Assembly: GCA_017441705.1 (NCBI GenBank) | Contig: JAFRWU010000023.1 | Location: 1 to 32,822 of the forward strand | DNA length: 32,822 nucleotides | DNA from: Clostridia bacterium | GTDB taxonomy: Bacteria; Bacillota; Clostridia; Oscillospirales; QAMX01 | Direction: 5' to 3' | The notes under the pieces: model-generated | What the model saw: the letters and a program-made list of their open reading frames with translations, nothing else | Told to the model about the DNA's origin: nothing | The model's database searches: none | In this document: positions 22,433 to 32,585 of the stretch, one piece after another | Layout of the letters: every line of letters begins with the position of its first letter | How positions within the stretch are numbered: position 1 is the first letter of the stretch | Made by a program: the position numbers and the translations under genes

Positions 22433-24211
22433 ATGGAACGACGGGAGATCGTGATCTGCGATCTGGCGGAAGCGTGCCGTGAGAGCGAAAGGCTTTCCGG
22501 CGTCACGGCGAAGGACCGATGGGAGATCGTACGGTACGAGACGGCCGAACGGAGCGGCACGGGGATCATCGCCTCGCCGCGGACCATGCCGCAGCAGCTC
22601 ACCCTGGATCCCGGCCTGCGGGGCTGGTACAGGATCTACCTGGCCATGGCCGCGGAGGACGGTATGAACGGGATCGAACTGCGGCTGGACGGCGATGATT
22701 TTTCGGAGATCGTGCGTCCCTGCGACATCTCCCGGCACATCAACTGGAATTCTTTCGAAATGATCGAGGAGTCCTACTGGAAAGCGGCGGATATGACCGG
22801 GAAGAGCCTCTGCATCATGAAGCCGGAAAAGCATTTTTCCTACACGGCGAGCCTCATGTGGATCCGTTTTGTCCCCGCGGAAGAGGAAGAAGTCCGGCAG
22901 GATACGGCGGCAAAGACCATGTATGCCCACATGGACGAAGACTTTATGTGGATGGATCCGCTGGATCCAACGAATATCCGGGATTATCTCAGACCGATCC
23001 GGCGCATGAGGGAAAGCGATGTGGAGGTCATCGCGCAGGAAGTGACCAACGACCTGTGCGACCGGATCTCCGGACTGAAGCCGGAGGAATCGGTCACAAG
23101 ACGGTCCCGGGGAGAAGACGTGTTTGACCGGATCCGGCTGGAACGGGCCCGGCATCTGACGGGCAACCGGGAGGCGGTCATCCGGGAGGAAACGGAGTAT
23201 GCGCACCGGTACGGCATGCGCTTTTTCGCCGCACACAGAATGGCGCTTTCCAACTTCGGCTTTCCCTTCTCGGGCGAGAGCAACAGGATCGGCTTCGTGG
23301 CCGAGCACCCCGAATTCTCGTGCGTTTCCCGGGACGGGAAAAGGCTTGCCTTCCTCTCCTATGCCTTCCCGGAAGTTCAGGACTATATGATCGCGCAGCT
23401 CAGGAAGACGGCGGAGTACGGCGTCGACGGAGTGACCCTGATCTTCACCCGCGGCCCATGGATCATGTATGAAAAGCCGGTGCGGGATCTTTTCGCGGAA
23501 CGCTACGGAGAGGCCGCCGATCTCAGGCGGCTTCCCTCGGGCGACAGGAGAGCGTGCGAGATCCGGTGCGCCGTGATGACCGGGTTCATGCGAAGACTGC
23601 GCGGCGAGATGGACTCCGTCGGAAAGCGGCGCGGCAAACGCGTCGAGATCTATGTCACGTCCTACACGGCGGCGGAGGACATCCAAAAGGACGGACTCGA
23701 CGTGGAGACACTGGCGCGGGAGGGTCTGATCGACGGAGTGATCCAGAGCAATATGACCGTGTGGGAAGAGACGGACGATGTTCTGGGCGAAGACGGGCTG
23801 ATCGATCTGGAGAAATACAGAAAGAAGGCAGAGAGCAGATTCATCGTTAAACGTGCGCACGCGAACGAGATCGAACGGATCCTGCGAGGGCTTCCGACCT
23901 ACCGCCGGATCGCCGGAACCTACGGCATCCGGCTCTGGTCCGAGATCCAGTGGGAAAATTCGGCGGAACCGGAGGATTATGCGGCGGACGCGAAGCGCAT
24001 CTACGAAAACGGGGGCACGGGGATCGCCCTATGGGACGCCTATCCGAAGCGGGTGACGCGGCTTTCGGAATGGTACGTGACCTCCCGGCTCGGAAGCCCG
24101 GAACATATCGGAGAACTCAATCGGGGAAACACCCCGTACCGCAGACTCATCAAGATCCTTTCCTGGAACGGCGAGGACATGAGCCTGTACAATCCGAGCT
24201 GGAGAGGGTGA
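22433..24211 (+). CDS. Unrecognised 592-residue protein, TIM-barrel glycoside-hydrolase-like
   Basis: I do not recognise a named family. There is no signal peptide. The first ~150 residues look beta-rich (WYRIYLAMAAEDGMNGIELRL, and IRFVPAEEE), like a jelly-roll or carbohydrate-binding domain. Residues ~160-560 show the alternation of a (beta/alpha)8 barrel: DVEVIAQEVTNDLC, YAHRYGMRFFAAHRM, YGVDGVTLIFTRGPW, RVEIYVTSYTAAED, GLIDGVIQSNM, IRLWSEIQWENS and GGTGIALWDAY. Spaced Glu/Asp at strand ends and several tryptophans suggest carbohydrate handling. It lies behind a GH29-like gene and a lipoprotein on the same strand, which supports a glycan-related role (inference). ATG follows AAGGATTCGAAT. 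GC-rich hairpins without a T-run follow at 24222-24262. Confidence 0.6.
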   Translation: MERREIVICDLAEACRESERLSGVTAKDRWEIVRYETAERSGTGIIASPRTMPQQLTLDPGLRGWYRIYLAMAAEDGMNGIELRLDGDDFSEIVRPCDISRHINWNSFEMIEESYWKAADMTGKSLCIMKPEKHFSYTASLMWIRFVPAEEEEVRQDTAAKTMYAHMDEDFMWMDPLDPTNIRDYLRPIRRMRESDVEVIAQEVTNDLCDRISGLKPEESVTRRSRGEDVFDRIRLERARHLTGNREAVIREETEYAHRYGMRFFAAHRMALSNFGFPFSGESNRIGFVAEHPEFSCVSRDGKRLAFLSYAFPEVQDYMIAQLRKTAEYGVDGVTLIFTRGPWIMYEKPVRDLFAERYGEAADLRRLPSGDRRACEIRCAVMTGFMRRLRGEMDSVGKRRGKRVEIYVTSYTAAEDIQKDGLDVETLAREGLIDGVIQSNMTVWEETDDVLGEDGLIDLEKYRKKAESRFIVKRAHANEIERILRGLPTYRRIAGTYGIRLWSEIQWENSAEPEDYAADAKRIYENGGTGIALWDAYPKRVTRLSEWYVTSRLGSPEHIGELNRGNTPYRRLIKILSWNGEDMSLYNPSWRG

Positions 24212-24312
24212 GGGCATCCTCCCGCCCGGCGGCGGGCGGCGCGTCTCCGGACCGCCGGGGCTGAAACCGGAAAAGAATCGGAAAATAAGTCGGGAAAGAA
24301 CAAGAAATCCTC

Positions 24313-24341
24313 TTGCAAACCGGGACGAAGTATGATATTCT
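24313..24341 (+). promoter_or_regulatory. Promoter of secG
   Basis: -35 TTGCAA (24313-24318), 17-bp spacer, -10 TATTCT (24336-24341). Confidence 0.7.
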
Positions 24342-24386
24342 ATAAAAGCTGAATTTTCGGGTATTCTATCGGTTGGAGGCACAGGA

Positions 24387-24620
24387 ATGCAATACGTCAA
24401 GCTCACTCTTATCATCATTCAGTTTATTATGTCGCTGGCCCTGGTGGGCGTGGTTCTTTTCCAGAGCGGCAGAAGCAATAATCTCGGGAGCATCGGCGGC
24501 GTCGCCGACAGTTTCCTTTCCAGAGGCAAGGCCACCACGCTGGACGCGAAGCTCGCCAAGGCGACCGCCATCGGCGCGGCTGTCTATATGGTCCTGACCC
24601 TGGTTATTTCACTTCTCTGA
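24387..24620 (+). CDS. secG: Preprotein translocase subunit SecG
   Basis: The small accessory subunit of the SecYEG channel in the cytoplasmic membrane. The 77 residues form two membrane helices (about 5-25 and 55-76) joined by the typical loop VVLFQSGRSNNLGSIGG. The length and motif match Firmicutes SecG. ATG 24387 follows TTGGAGG at 24373-24379. It has its own promoter and is followed by a hairpin, so it is probably monocistronic, with some readthrough into the gdpP run. Confidence 0.93.
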   Translation: MQYVKLTLIIIQFIMSLALVGVVLFQSGRSNNLGSIGGVADSFLSRGKATTLDAKLAKATAIGAAVYMVLTLVISLL

Positions 24621-24644
24621 GGACAAAGCGATATCGGCTTACGT

Positions 24645-24671
24645 GGGGCGGAGGGATTTCTCCGCCTCTTT
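24645..24671 (+). terminator. Weak terminator after secG
   Basis: GGGGCGGAG (24645-24653) pairs with CTCCGCCTC (24660-24668) with one G-U pair and is followed by TTTG. Confidence 0.6.
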
Positions 24672-24685
24672 GCGTCTCTTTCGGA

Positions 24686-24714
24686 TTGCAGAGATTTTCC
24701 GTTTGTGGTAAAAT
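24686..24714 (+). promoter_or_regulatory. Promoter of the gdpP-rplI-dnaB-tilS-hpt-ftsH run
   Basis: -35 TTGCAG (24686-24691), 17-bp spacer, -10 TAAAAT (24709-24714). It is 42 bp before the gdpP start. Confidence 0.8.
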
Positions 24715-24756
24715 ACGGATAGAGACGGAGCGTGAATAAGAAGGGAGGAAAAACCG

Positions 24757-26748
24757 TTGGATAAGAATTTCCTGCGTCTGATGGAACCGGCCATGCCCTT
24801 TTATTTTGCGGCGTTTGCGCTTCTGGCGGGGGCGGGCTATTTCTTCAACCTCTGGCTCGGCGTTGCCGGAACGGTTCTTTTCCTGGTCACCCTTCTGGTA
24901 TATCTCCTGGTGCGGTCGCGCCGGAGAAAGCGCTTCGCGCGCTATATGGAGACCTCGCTTCTCAACTCCGACACGCTGTCAAGCCGCAGCATGCTCACCT
25001 TCCCGCTGCCCATGACGGTAGTCCGGACGGTTTCGGGAGAAGTGATCTGGTGCAACCAGAGCTTCAAGGACCTGACGAGCGAGAGCGGGCAGATTTTCGG
25101 CGTGCGGCTCGAAACGCTGGTGCCGGGCTTCGAGCTCCGGTGGCTCACGGGCGGCAGCACCGTCTGCCCCTACGACGTCAATTACGGGGGAAAGATCTTC
25201 ACCGTTTTCGGAACGACCTTCGACGAACGAAGCCGCCGCAGCGAAGACGAGGATATGGTCATCCTCTACTGGCAGGACAAAACCGAGCTTCTGACCCTGA
25301 AACGCGGGATCGAGGACAAGAACGTCATCTGCGCAGAGATCGTCTTCGACAATTACGACGAGGCGATGACCACTTTTTCGGATTCCCGGAAAAGCGAGAT
25401 CCAGGCGGCGGTGGAAAAGGAGCTTTCCGCCTGGGCGGCTCCCGCGGGCGGCATCCTCAGGAAGGTGGACCGCGACCGCTTCCTCTTCGTCTTTGAGGAA
25501 AAGTATTTCAAGATCTTCGCGGAGGAGAAATTCTCCATCCGCAAAAGGCTGCAGCAGAATCCGGTCACGTCGGAGGCGGCCGCCACTCTCAGCATCGGCA
25601 TCGGCCGGGACGGCGACACGCTCCGGGACAATATGGAAAACGCGCGGCTCGCGCTGGACATGGCGCTTTCACGCGGCGGCGATCAGGTGGTGGTCCGTTC
25701 GCGCCTGAGCTTCGACTTTTACGGCAGCGGCGGCAGCGAATACGAAAAACGCACCAAGGTCAAGGCCCGCATCATGGCGAACGTTCTGGCCGGTCTGATC
25801 CGGGACGCCAGCGGGATCTATATCATGGGCCATTCCTACGCCGACAACGACGCCCTGGGCGCCGCGGTGGGCATGGTCTGCGCCGGGCGGAAATTCGGGA
25901 AAAAGACGCGTATTGTCATCGACCGGGAAAACAACAACGTGGGGCCGATGCTGGCGATGCTCGGCAAAAACGAAGAATACGAAAACGTTTTCATCACGCC
26001 GGAGGAGGCGCTGGTGGAAAGCGACGCCGGATCCCTCCTCATCGTGGTGGACACCAACCGGCCGCAGTATGTGGAATCGCCCCAGGTCCTGGAATCCTTC
26101 GTGCGCGTGGCGGTGATCGATCATCACCGGCGCGCCGCCGATTATATCGAAAACGCCGCCGTGAACATCCACGAGCCTTCGGCCTCCTCGGCCTGCGAGA
26201 TCGTCGTGGAGCTTCTCCAATACCTGGTGAAGCCCGGAGAGATCCTCAAATGCGAGGCGGTGGCGATGCTGGCCGGCATCACGCTGGACACCAAGAGCTT
26301 CACCCTGAAGACCGGCGTGCGCACCTTTGACGCGGCCTCCTTCCTGCGCCGGATCGGCGCGGATATGGTGGAGGTAAAGCTGCTCTTCCAGAACGATTTC
26401 GCGAATTATCTGAAGCGGGGCGAGCTGATCCGCCACACCATTTTCTACGAAAGGGCCTACGCCATTGTCAAGAGCCCCGAACAGGTGGACAACGCCGTCG
26501 CGGCGCAGGCCGCCGACGAGCTGCTTTCGGTGGCGGGCGTCAGGGCATCCTTCGTGATATTCCCCATGAACAACCAGATCCGCATCTCGGCCCGCAGCCT
26601 GGGCGAGATCAACGTACAGCTCATTCTGGAACGGTTGGGCGGCGGCGGTCATCTGACCACCGCGGGGTGCCAGATCACCGGCAGCACGCCGGATAAGGTC
26701 TACACCCTACTGACCGAAGCCATCGACAATTACAACGCGCAGACCTGA
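24757..26748 (+). CDS. gdpP: Cyclic-di-AMP phosphodiesterase GdpP
   Basis: A membrane-bound enzyme that hydrolyses c-di-AMP and so affects cell-wall and potassium control. The 663 residues follow the family plan: two membrane helices (about 12-30 and 34-53), a PAS-like domain (about 75-170), a degenerate GGDEF domain (about 180-310), and a DHH/DHHA1 catalytic part. In the catalytic part, [11 protein letters not shown] (358-368) has DND where most relatives have DMD, both Asp being kept; DHH is at 455-457 and GGGGH at 628-632. TTG is the start, behind GGGAGG. It is followed by rplI and dnaB, the classic Firmicutes order, which supports the name. Confidence 0.95.
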   Translation: MDKNFLRLMEPAMPFYFAAFALLAGAGYFFNLWLGVAGTVLFLVTLLVYLLVRSRRRKRFARYMETSLLNSDTLSSRSMLTFPLPMTVVRTVSGEVIWCNQSFKDLTSESGQIFGVRLETLVPGFELRWLTGGSTVCPYDVNYGGKIFTVFGTTFDERSRRSEDEDMVILYWQDKTELLTLKRGIEDKNVICAEIVFDNYDEAMTTFSDSRKSEIQAAVEKELSAWAAPAGGILRKVDRDRFLFVFEEKYFKIFAEEKFSIRKRLQQNPVTSEAAATLSIGIGRDGDTLRDNMENARLALDMALSRGGDQVVVRSRLSFDFYGSGGSEYEKRTKVKARIMANVLAGLIRDASGIYIMGHSYADNDALGAAVGMVCAGRKFGKKTRIVIDRENNNVGPMLAMLGKNEEYENVFITPEEALVESDAGSLLIVVDTNRPQYVESPQVLESFVRVAVIDHHRRAADYIENAAVNIHEPSASSACEIVVELLQYLVKPGEILKCEAVAMLAGITLDTKSFTLKTGVRTFDAASFLRRIGADMVEVKLLFQNDFANYLKRGELIRHTIFYERAYAIVKSPEQVDNAVAAQAADELLSVAGVRASFVIFPMNNQIRISARSLGEINVQLILERLGGGGHLTTAGCQITGSTPDKVYTLLTEAIDNYNAQT

Positions 26749-26782
26749 CCACAGGGTCCCGCGGAAAGGAAGCGACAGCCGT

Positions 26783-27232
26783 ATGAAAGTCATTCTGAAG
26801 GCCGACGTAAGAGGACAGGGCAAAAAGGACCAGCTGGTCAACGTATCGGACGGTTTTGCCCGTAATTATCTGTTCCCGAAGGGACTGGCGGTGGAGGCGA
26901 CTCCCGCCAACCTGAACGCGCTGAAGCAGAAGGCGTCCTCCGACGCCCACAAGCTGGCGGAAAACCGGGAAAAGGCCCGGGAAGCCCGGGAGGAACTGAA
27001 AAAGGTCAGACTGAAAATCGCCGCGAAGGGCGGAAGCAACGGGAAGCTCTTCGGCTCGGTGACCTCCAAGGAGATCTCCGAGGCGCTGAAGGAGCAGTGC
27101 GGCATGGAGATCGACCGGCGCATGATCGCTCTGGAGGAACCTCTGAAGCAGTACGGAGAATACGAGGTCAAGGTCAAGCTCTTTGAGGAAGTCAGCGCCA
27201 ACCTGAAAATCGAACTGGTCAAAGCGGAATAA
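26783..27232 (+). CDS. rplI: 50S ribosomal protein L9
   Basis: A large-subunit protein binding 23S rRNA. The 149 residues include the N-terminal [20 protein letters not shown], then [16 protein letters not shown], a long connecting helix (about residues 45-75) and a C-terminal domain with [11 protein letters not shown]. The length is normal. The ribosome site AAAGGAAG is 11 bases upstream. It lies between gdpP and dnaB, 34 and 18 bases apart. Confidence 0.97.
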   Translation: MKVILKADVRGQGKKDQLVNVSDGFARNYLFPKGLAVEATPANLNALKQKASSDAHKLAENREKAREAREELKKVRLKIAAKGGSNGKLFGSVTSKEISEALKEQCGMEIDRRMIALEEPLKQYGEYEVKVKLFEEVSANLKIELVKAE

Positions 27233-27250
27233 TACCGCATCGGAGACGTC

Positions 27251-28606
27251 ATGGAAAACGAGCTGATCAGCCGGAAAGTCCCCTATAACGCCGCGGCGGA
27301 ACACGCCGTTCTGGGCGCCATGCTCATCGATCCCGCCCGGTGCGTGCCCGAGGCGATCGGTATGCTCACCGCGGAGGATTTTTACGTCCCGGAGAACAAA
27401 AAGCTCTTCGAGACGCTTTTTGGCATGTTCAATCTCAACCGCCCCATCGATCCGGTGACCCTGGTGGACGAGCTGCAGACGAACGGCGATTACGACGAAG
27501 CGGGCGGGCAGAGTTATCTGGCCCAGATCCTCGAGGTCACGCCCACCGCCGCCAACATGCGGGAATACGCCAAGATCGTCAAGGACAAATCGACCCTGCG
27601 GCGTCTTGCCGAAATGACCGGCGAGACCTACCGGCGCATCATGGCGGGCGAAAGCGACACAGAGCTTCTGATCGAATCGGCCGAGCAGGAAATCTACGGA
27701 CTGCGCTATCAGAACGTCCGGTCGAGCCTGGTGCCGATCCGCACGGTTTTGCAGAACACCTATACGCATCTGGAGGAAATCTCCGCGAACGGCGGCAAGC
27801 TGCCGGGCATCTCGTCGGGCTTCGGCGAGCTGGATCGGGTCCTGACCGGACTCAACAATTCCGACCTCATCATCGTGGCGGCCCGCCCCGGCGTCGGCAA
27901 GACCTCCTTCGTTCTGAATCTGGCGCTCAACGCGTCCCGCAGCGAACCCGGCAAGAAGATCGCGGTCTTCAGCCTGGAAATGGGAGAAGAACAGCTGGCC
28001 CTCCGCCTGCTTTCCAGCCAGTCGCTGGTGGAATTCAAAAAGCTGCGCACCTGCTCTCTGGAGCCGGAGGAGTGGGAGAAGGTCGCCCAGTCCACGCAGA
28101 TGATCTCCGGAAGCCAGCTCTATATCGACGACAATCCCGACACCACCCCCGGCGAGATCAAGGCCAAGTGCCGCCGGCTCGGCGGCGATCTCGGCATGAT
28201 CATCATCGACTATCTGCAGCTTCTGAAATCGGGCAAGAATCTTGAAAACCGCGTGCAGGAGGTCAGCGAGATCTCCCGCGCCCTGAAGATCATGGCCAAG
28301 GAAATGAACGTGCCGGTGATCTGCTGCGCGCAGCTTTCGCGCGCCGTGGAAAGCCGCGACGACAAAAGGCCGCGCCTTTCCGACCTGCGCGATTCCGGCG
28401 CCATCGAACAGGACGCCGACGTCATCATGTTCCTTTCGCATCCCAACGAGAAGGATCCCAATTACGAAAATACCATCGACTGCTCCATCGCCAAAAACAG
28501 GCACGGCGAGACCGCCACGGTCTCCTTCCGCTGGATCGGGAAATACTACCGGTTCTTCTCGGAAGAGGTGCGTTACGACGATCCGTCCCTGCCGCCGGTG
28601 ACCTGA
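27251..28606 (+). CDS. dnaB: Replicative DNA helicase DnaB
   Basis: The hexameric 5'-3' helicase of the replication fork. The N-terminal domain starts VPYNAAAEHAVLGAML. The RecA-like core has Walker A ARPGVGKTS (from residue 211), FSLEMGEEQLALRLL, Walker B IIIDYLQLL, and DnaB motif 4 QLSRAVESRDDKRPRLSDLRDSG without interruption. No intein is present. The length (451) is standard. It ends two bases before the GTG of tilS, an arrangement that joins two gene blocks often found apart. The B. subtilis name for this helicase is dnaC. Confidence 0.97.
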   Translation: MENELISRKVPYNAAAEHAVLGAMLIDPARCVPEAIGMLTAEDFYVPENKKLFETLFGMFNLNRPIDPVTLVDELQTNGDYDEAGGQSYLAQILEVTPTAANMREYAKIVKDKSTLRRLAEMTGETYRRIMAGESDTELLIESAEQEIYGLRYQNVRSSLVPIRTVLQNTYTHLEEISANGGKLPGISSGFGELDRVLTGLNNSDLIIVAARPGVGKTSFVLNLALNASRSEPGKKIAVFSLEMGEEQLALRLLSSQSLVEFKKLRTCSLEPEEWEKVAQSTQMISGSQLYIDDNPDTTPGEIKAKCRRLGGDLGMIIIDYLQLLKSGKNLENRVQEVSEISRALKIMAKEMNVPVICCAQLSRAVESRDDKRPRLSDLRDSGAIEQDADVIMFLSHPNEKDPNYENTIDCSIAKNRHGETATVSFRWIGKYYRFFSEEVRYDDPSLPPVT

Positions 28607-28608
28607 CC

Positions 28609-29970
28609 GTGACGGCCTTTTCCGGCGCGAAAGCGCTTTTCGCCTCCTTCGGCGTTCCCGATGACGCGAAGATCCTGGCGGGTGTTTCGGGAGGCTCCGA
28701 TTCCACCGCTCTCTTTCTCTTCCTTCTGGAGGAGGTCGGACCGGCAAGACTCGCGGTCCTTCACGTGAATCACGGGATCCGCGGGGAAGAGGCGGCGCGG
28801 GACGAAGAATTCTGCCGCGGCCTCGCCCTGAGATACGGCGTCCCCTTCGCCGCCGTTTTCCGCGATATTCCCGCGGAGGCGCGGGAAAAAGGAAAAGGCG
28901 TCGAGGAAGCGGCGCGGGACGCGCGCTACGCGCTTTACGAAGAATACGCGGAAAGATTCGGCTGCCGCTACGTGGCGCTGGGACATACCCGGGACGATCA
29001 GACCGAGACCTTCTTCTTCCGCCTCTTCCGCGGCGCGGGACTCCGGGGGCTTTCCTCGATCCCGCCGGAGAGGCAGGCGGGGAAGATCACGGTGATCCGC
29101 CCCCTTCTGTCCTCGGGACGGGAGGAACTCCGCCGGTATCTCCGGGAGAGGGGACAGGCGTGGATGGAGGATTCCACCAACCGGGATCTTTCCCATACGC
29201 GGAATCTCATCCGGGAACAGCTCCTGCCGGAAGCGCGCGGGATCAATCCCCGTCTCGACCGGGAAACGGCGCTCCTCGCGGAGGAATTCCGGGAGGAGGA
29301 GGCGCTCCTCACCCGCCTTGCCGACGAGGCCTTCGACCGGGTGAAGGCGAATGACGGGCTTTCGGCGATGGCGCTTCGCGCGCTGGACCGTCCGGTCCGT
29401 GCGCGCGTACTCAGACGGTATCTGGAGGAAGCGGACGCTCCCTGGAACCGGGAGATTTTCCGGCGGACCGAATCGCTTCTGGCCTCCGATGCGTCGCCTT
29501 CGGCGCGGATCGCGCTCGGAAACGGAAAGACTCTCTGCCGCCGCTATGACCTCGTCCGTCTGGCCGGCGAAGCGGCGAAAAGCTTTGCCCCGGTCAGGAT
29601 CGATCTCGCGAAAGAGGGAGAATATCTTCTCTTCCCCGGCCTTCGGGCCCGCGTGCGTTTCGGCCCCTTCCCCGGACGGGAAAAGGCCGAAAAAAACGCG
29701 ATATATCTTTGCACGACCGAAAAAGCGGCCCTTCTCCGGCCGAGGCGCACCGGCGACGAATTCTGCGGCGCGAACGGGAAAAAGACCCTGAAAAAGCTCT
29801 GGATCGACCGGAAGGTCCCCCGGGACGAACGGGACCGGATCCCCGTAGTCGAGATCGGCGGAAAAGTCGCGGGCGTCATGGGCGAGGGCGCGTCGTTCCC
29901 CTTCCGGGCGGCGGATGCGGGCGACGAGACGGTCATGATCGTATTTATCCATGAAACGGAGGAAGAATAG
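28609..29970 (+). CDS. tilS: tRNA(Ile)-lysidine synthase
   Basis: Modifies C34 of the AUA-reading tRNA-Ile to lysidine with ATP and lysine. This is essential for telling Ile from Met codons. The PP-loop is SGGSDST (from residue 27), followed by HVNHGIRGEEAARDEEFC and LGHTRDDQTETFFFRLFRG. The C-terminal domain has LLRPRRTGDEFCGANGKKTLKKL. The 453 residues are a normal length. GTG start two bases after the dnaB stop indicates translational coupling; its stop is directly followed by the hpt ATG. Confidence 0.95.
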   Translation: MTAFSGAKALFASFGVPDDAKILAGVSGGSDSTALFLFLLEEVGPARLAVLHVNHGIRGEEAARDEEFCRGLALRYGVPFAAVFRDIPAEAREKGKGVEEAARDARYALYEEYAERFGCRYVALGHTRDDQTETFFFRLFRGAGLRGLSSIPPERQAGKITVIRPLLSSGREELRRYLRERGQAWMEDSTNRDLSHTRNLIREQLLPEARGINPRLDRETALLAEEFREEEALLTRLADEAFDRVKANDGLSAMALRALDRPVRARVLRRYLEEADAPWNREIFRRTESLLASDASPSARIALGNGKTLCRRYDLVRLAGEAAKSFAPVRIDLAKEGEYLLFPGLRARVRFGPFPGREKAEKNAIYLCTTEKAALLRPRRTGDEFCGANGKKTLKKLWIDRKVPRDERDRIPVVEIGGKVAGVMGEGASFPFRAADAGDETVMIVFIHETEEE

Positions 29971-30525
29971 ATGGAAACCAATTTCACGATGCATCCCGAC
30001 TGCGCGGAGATCCTGATCGGACCCGAAGAGCTGCAGAAAAAGGTGAAGGAGCTGGGGAAGATCCTCACCGAAGAATACCGCGGCAAGGATCTGATCGTGC
30101 TCGGCCTTCTGAAAGGGTCCTTCGTCTTTATGTCCGATCTGGTGCGGGCGATGGATCTGGATCTGGACGTGGAATTCATGGTGGTCTCCTCCTACGGAGC
30201 CTCCACCCAAAGCTCCGGCAACATCAAGATCAATCTGGATCTGAAGGCCGATCTCACCGGGAAACACGTCCTGATCGTGGAGGACATCCTCGATACCGGC
30301 AGGACGCTCTACAACATTCGCGACATCATTCGTCTGCGCGGACCGGAATCGGTGAAGATCTGCACGCTTCTGGACAAACCCGCCCGCCGCAAGACCGATA
30401 TCAAGGCCGACTTCGTCGGATTCACCGTAGAAGACAAATTCATCATCGGTTACGGACTGGACTATGCGGAGAAATACCGCAATCTCCCCTACATAGGCGT
30501 CCTGAGGCCGGAGATTTACCAATAA
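29971..30525 (+). CDS. hpt: Hypoxanthine phosphoribosyltransferase
   Basis: Purine salvage enzyme making IMP or GMP from hypoxanthine or guanine and PRPP. The 184 residues contain [17 protein letters not shown] (about 45-61), a flexible loop with [13 protein letters not shown], and the PRPP-binding motif [11 protein letters not shown] (103-113). ATG follows the tilS stop with no gap. The tilS-hpt-ftsH order is conserved in Firmicutes, which rules out confusion with other phosphoribosyltransferases. Confidence 0.96.
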   Translation: METNFTMHPDCAEILIGPEELQKKVKELGKILTEEYRGKDLIVLGLLKGSFVFMSDLVRAMDLDLDVEFMVVSSYGASTQSSGNIKINLDLKADLTGKHVLIVEDILDTGRTLYNIRDIIRLRGPESVKICTLLDKPARRKTDIKADFVGFTVEDKFIIGYGLDYAEKYRNLPYIGVLRPEIYQ

Positions 30526-30550
30526 AGACCCAAGAGAAAGGTGTGATTTT

Positions 30551-32446
30551 TTGAAGAGCAGCTACAGGGGTATCCTGTTTTACGTTGCGATCTTCATCGC
30601 TCTGGTGGCGGTCCTGACGATGCTTTATACCTCCCAGCTCGGGAAGGGCGACAACATGACCTATCATCAGGTCATGGAGCTGTTCCGGACGAACAAGATC
30701 GAAGAATTCGTTCTGGACGGGACGACCCTGAAATACCTTCCGGTGGGGGAAAAGACGGTCAGGACCTATAAGGTCGCCTATCCCAATATGTTCTATCAGG
30801 AGTTTACCGATATCCAGAAAGAACTGGCCGAACAGGGGACGGCGTCCGCCGTCAAGGATTACGACTACGTGGTGCACGAAACGCCGTGGTGGGTCTCCCT
30901 GATCCCCTACGCCATCATGATCGTGATCTTCATCGTGATGTTCTATTTCGTGATGAACAACGCGGGCGGCGGCGCGAAGACCATGAATTTCGGCAAGGCG
31001 CGCGCCAAGGTCGGCGTGGACACGAAAAGCAAGATCACCTTCAAGGACGTGGCCGGAGCCGAAGAGGAAAAGGAAGAGCTTTCCGAGATCGTCGATTTTC
31101 TCCGTTCTCCGAAGAAATTCGCCGACATCGGCGCCAGGGTGCCGAAGGGCGTGCTTCTGGTAGGCCCTCCGGGAACCGGCAAAACCTACCTGGCCAAGGC
31201 CGTCGCCGGCGAAGCGGGGGTCCCGTTCCTGAGCATTTCGGGTTCCGACTTCGTGGAAATGTTCGTGGGCGTCGGCGCGTCGCGCGTGCGCGACCTGTTC
31301 GATCAGGCGAAAAAGAACGCCCCTGCCATCATCTTCATCGATGAGATCGACGCCGTCGGCCGCCAGAGAGGCGCCGGCCTCGGCGGCGGACACGACGAGA
31401 GAGAGCAGACCCTGAACCAGCTTCTGGTGGAAATGGACGGCTTTGCCCAGAACGAGGGCGTCATCATCATCGCCGCCACCAACCGTCCGGATATCCTGGA
31501 CTCGGCGCTGCTGCGCCCCGGCCGGTTCGACCGGCAGGTCTATATCGGCCTTCCCGACATCAAGGCCCGCAAAGCGGTCCTGGAGGTCCATTCCCGGAGA
31601 AAGATCCTGGGGCCCGACGTGGATCTGGACGTGATCGCCAAGACCACCGGCGGCTTCTCCCCGGCCGATCTGGAAAACCTTCTGAACGAAGCGGCCCTGC
31701 TTGCGGCCCGCCGTCAGAAAAAGGCCATCGGCATGGACGAGATGCAGGAGGCCATGATCAAGGTCATCGCCGGTCCCGAAAAGAAGAGCCGCGTGATCTC
31801 CGAGCGCGAAAAGAAGATCACCGCCTATCACGAGGCCGGGCACGCCGTGGCGACCCATTATCTGGAGCATCACGACCCGGTGCATCAGATCTCCATCATT
31901 CAGCGCGGCAGAGCCGGCGGGTACACCCTGTCGCTGCCCACCGAAGACAAGAACTACACCACCAGGGCGGAAATGCTGGACGAGATCGTCTCGCTGCTCG
32001 GCGGACGGGTGGCGGAAAAGATCGTCCTCGGCGATATTTCCACCGGCGCTTCCAACGACATCTCCCGGGCCACCGACATCGCCCGCAAGATGGTCACCCG
32101 TTACGGCATGAGCGATTCGCTCGGTCCGATCGTTTACGGATCGGATCACAACGAGGTCTTCCTCGGAAGGGACTTCACCAGCACCAAGGAGTATTCCGAG
32201 ACCGTGGCTGCCGAGATCGACAGCGAGATCCGCACCATCGTGGAGAACGCCTTTGAACGCTGTGAGATGATCCTCCGGGAACACGGCGACAAGCTGGAAA
32301 GCGTGGCGCAGTTCCTCCTCGAACACGAGAAGATGGAAGAGGACGAATTCCTTGCCGTCATGGAACCCGGCAAGGCACCCGAAGCTCCCGCGGAAGAAAG
32401 CGGCGAAGGATCCGGACGCTCCGGAGAAGAACCGACCGCAGAATAA
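30551..32446 (+). CDS. ftsH: ATP-dependent zinc metalloprotease FtsH
   Basis: A hexameric membrane AAA protease that removes misfolded membrane and regulatory proteins. Two membrane helices (about 7-26 and 114-135) flank an external domain. The AAA module has Walker A GPPGTGKT (205-212), Walker B IFIDEID (261-267) and second region of homology [18 protein letters not shown]. The protease domain has the zinc motif HEAGH (427-431) and the later Asp in [13 protein letters not shown]. The C-terminal tail is acidic and low in complexity. TTG start follows AAAGGTG. It is the last gene of the run, with a terminator after it. Confidence 0.97.
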   Translation: MKSSYRGILFYVAIFIALVAVLTMLYTSQLGKGDNMTYHQVMELFRTNKIEEFVLDGTTLKYLPVGEKTVRTYKVAYPNMFYQEFTDIQKELAEQGTASAVKDYDYVVHETPWWVSLIPYAIMIVIFIVMFYFVMNNAGGGAKTMNFGKARAKVGVDTKSKITFKDVAGAEEEKEELSEIVDFLRSPKKFADIGARVPKGVLLVGPPGTGKTYLAKAVAGEAGVPFLSISGSDFVEMFVGVGASRVRDLFDQAKKNAPAIIFIDEIDAVGRQRGAGLGGGHDEREQTLNQLLVEMDGFAQNEGVIIIAATNRPDILDSALLRPGRFDRQVYIGLPDIKARKAVLEVHSRRKILGPDVDLDVIAKTTGGFSPADLENLLNEAALLAARRQKKAIGMDEMQEAMIKVIAGPEKKSRVISEREKKITAYHEAGHAVATHYLEHHDPVHQISIIQRGRAGGYTLSLPTEDKNYTTRAEMLDEIVSLLGGRVAEKIVLGDISTGASNDISRATDIARKMVTRYGMSDSLGPIVYGSDHNEVFLGRDFTSTKEYSETVAAEIDSEIRTIVENAFERCEMILREHGDKLESVAQFLLEHEKMEEDEFLAVMEPGKAPEAPAEESGEGSGRSGEEPTAE

Positions 32447-32452
32447 AAAAAC

Positions 32453-32500
32453 GCACGGGGATCCCCGGCGCGGCCTTCCGGCCCGCGCCGGGGATCTTTC
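32453..32500 (+). terminator. Terminator after ftsH
   Basis: A 14-bp GC-rich stem GATCCCCGGCGCGG (32460-32473) with its complement at 32483-32496, followed by TTTCG. Confidence 0.85.
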
Positions 32501-32523
32501 GTCCGGGCAGGAGAAACAGGCGA

Positions 32524-32552
32524 TTGCAATTTCCGGCCTTTCGTGCTATGAT
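32524..32552 (+). promoter_or_regulatory. Promoter of the last gene
   Basis: -35 TTGCAA (32524-32529), 17-bp spacer, -10 TATGAT (32547-32552). Confidence 0.8.
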
Positions 32553-32585
32553 GGAAACAGGATATCGGAAGGAGATGGTATAATC

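Noticed and set aside
28573-32326. Two very long minus-strand open frames opposite dnaB-tilS-hpt-ftsH
   Set aside because: Antisense shadows of fully recognised genes; no ribosome sites or protein motifs.
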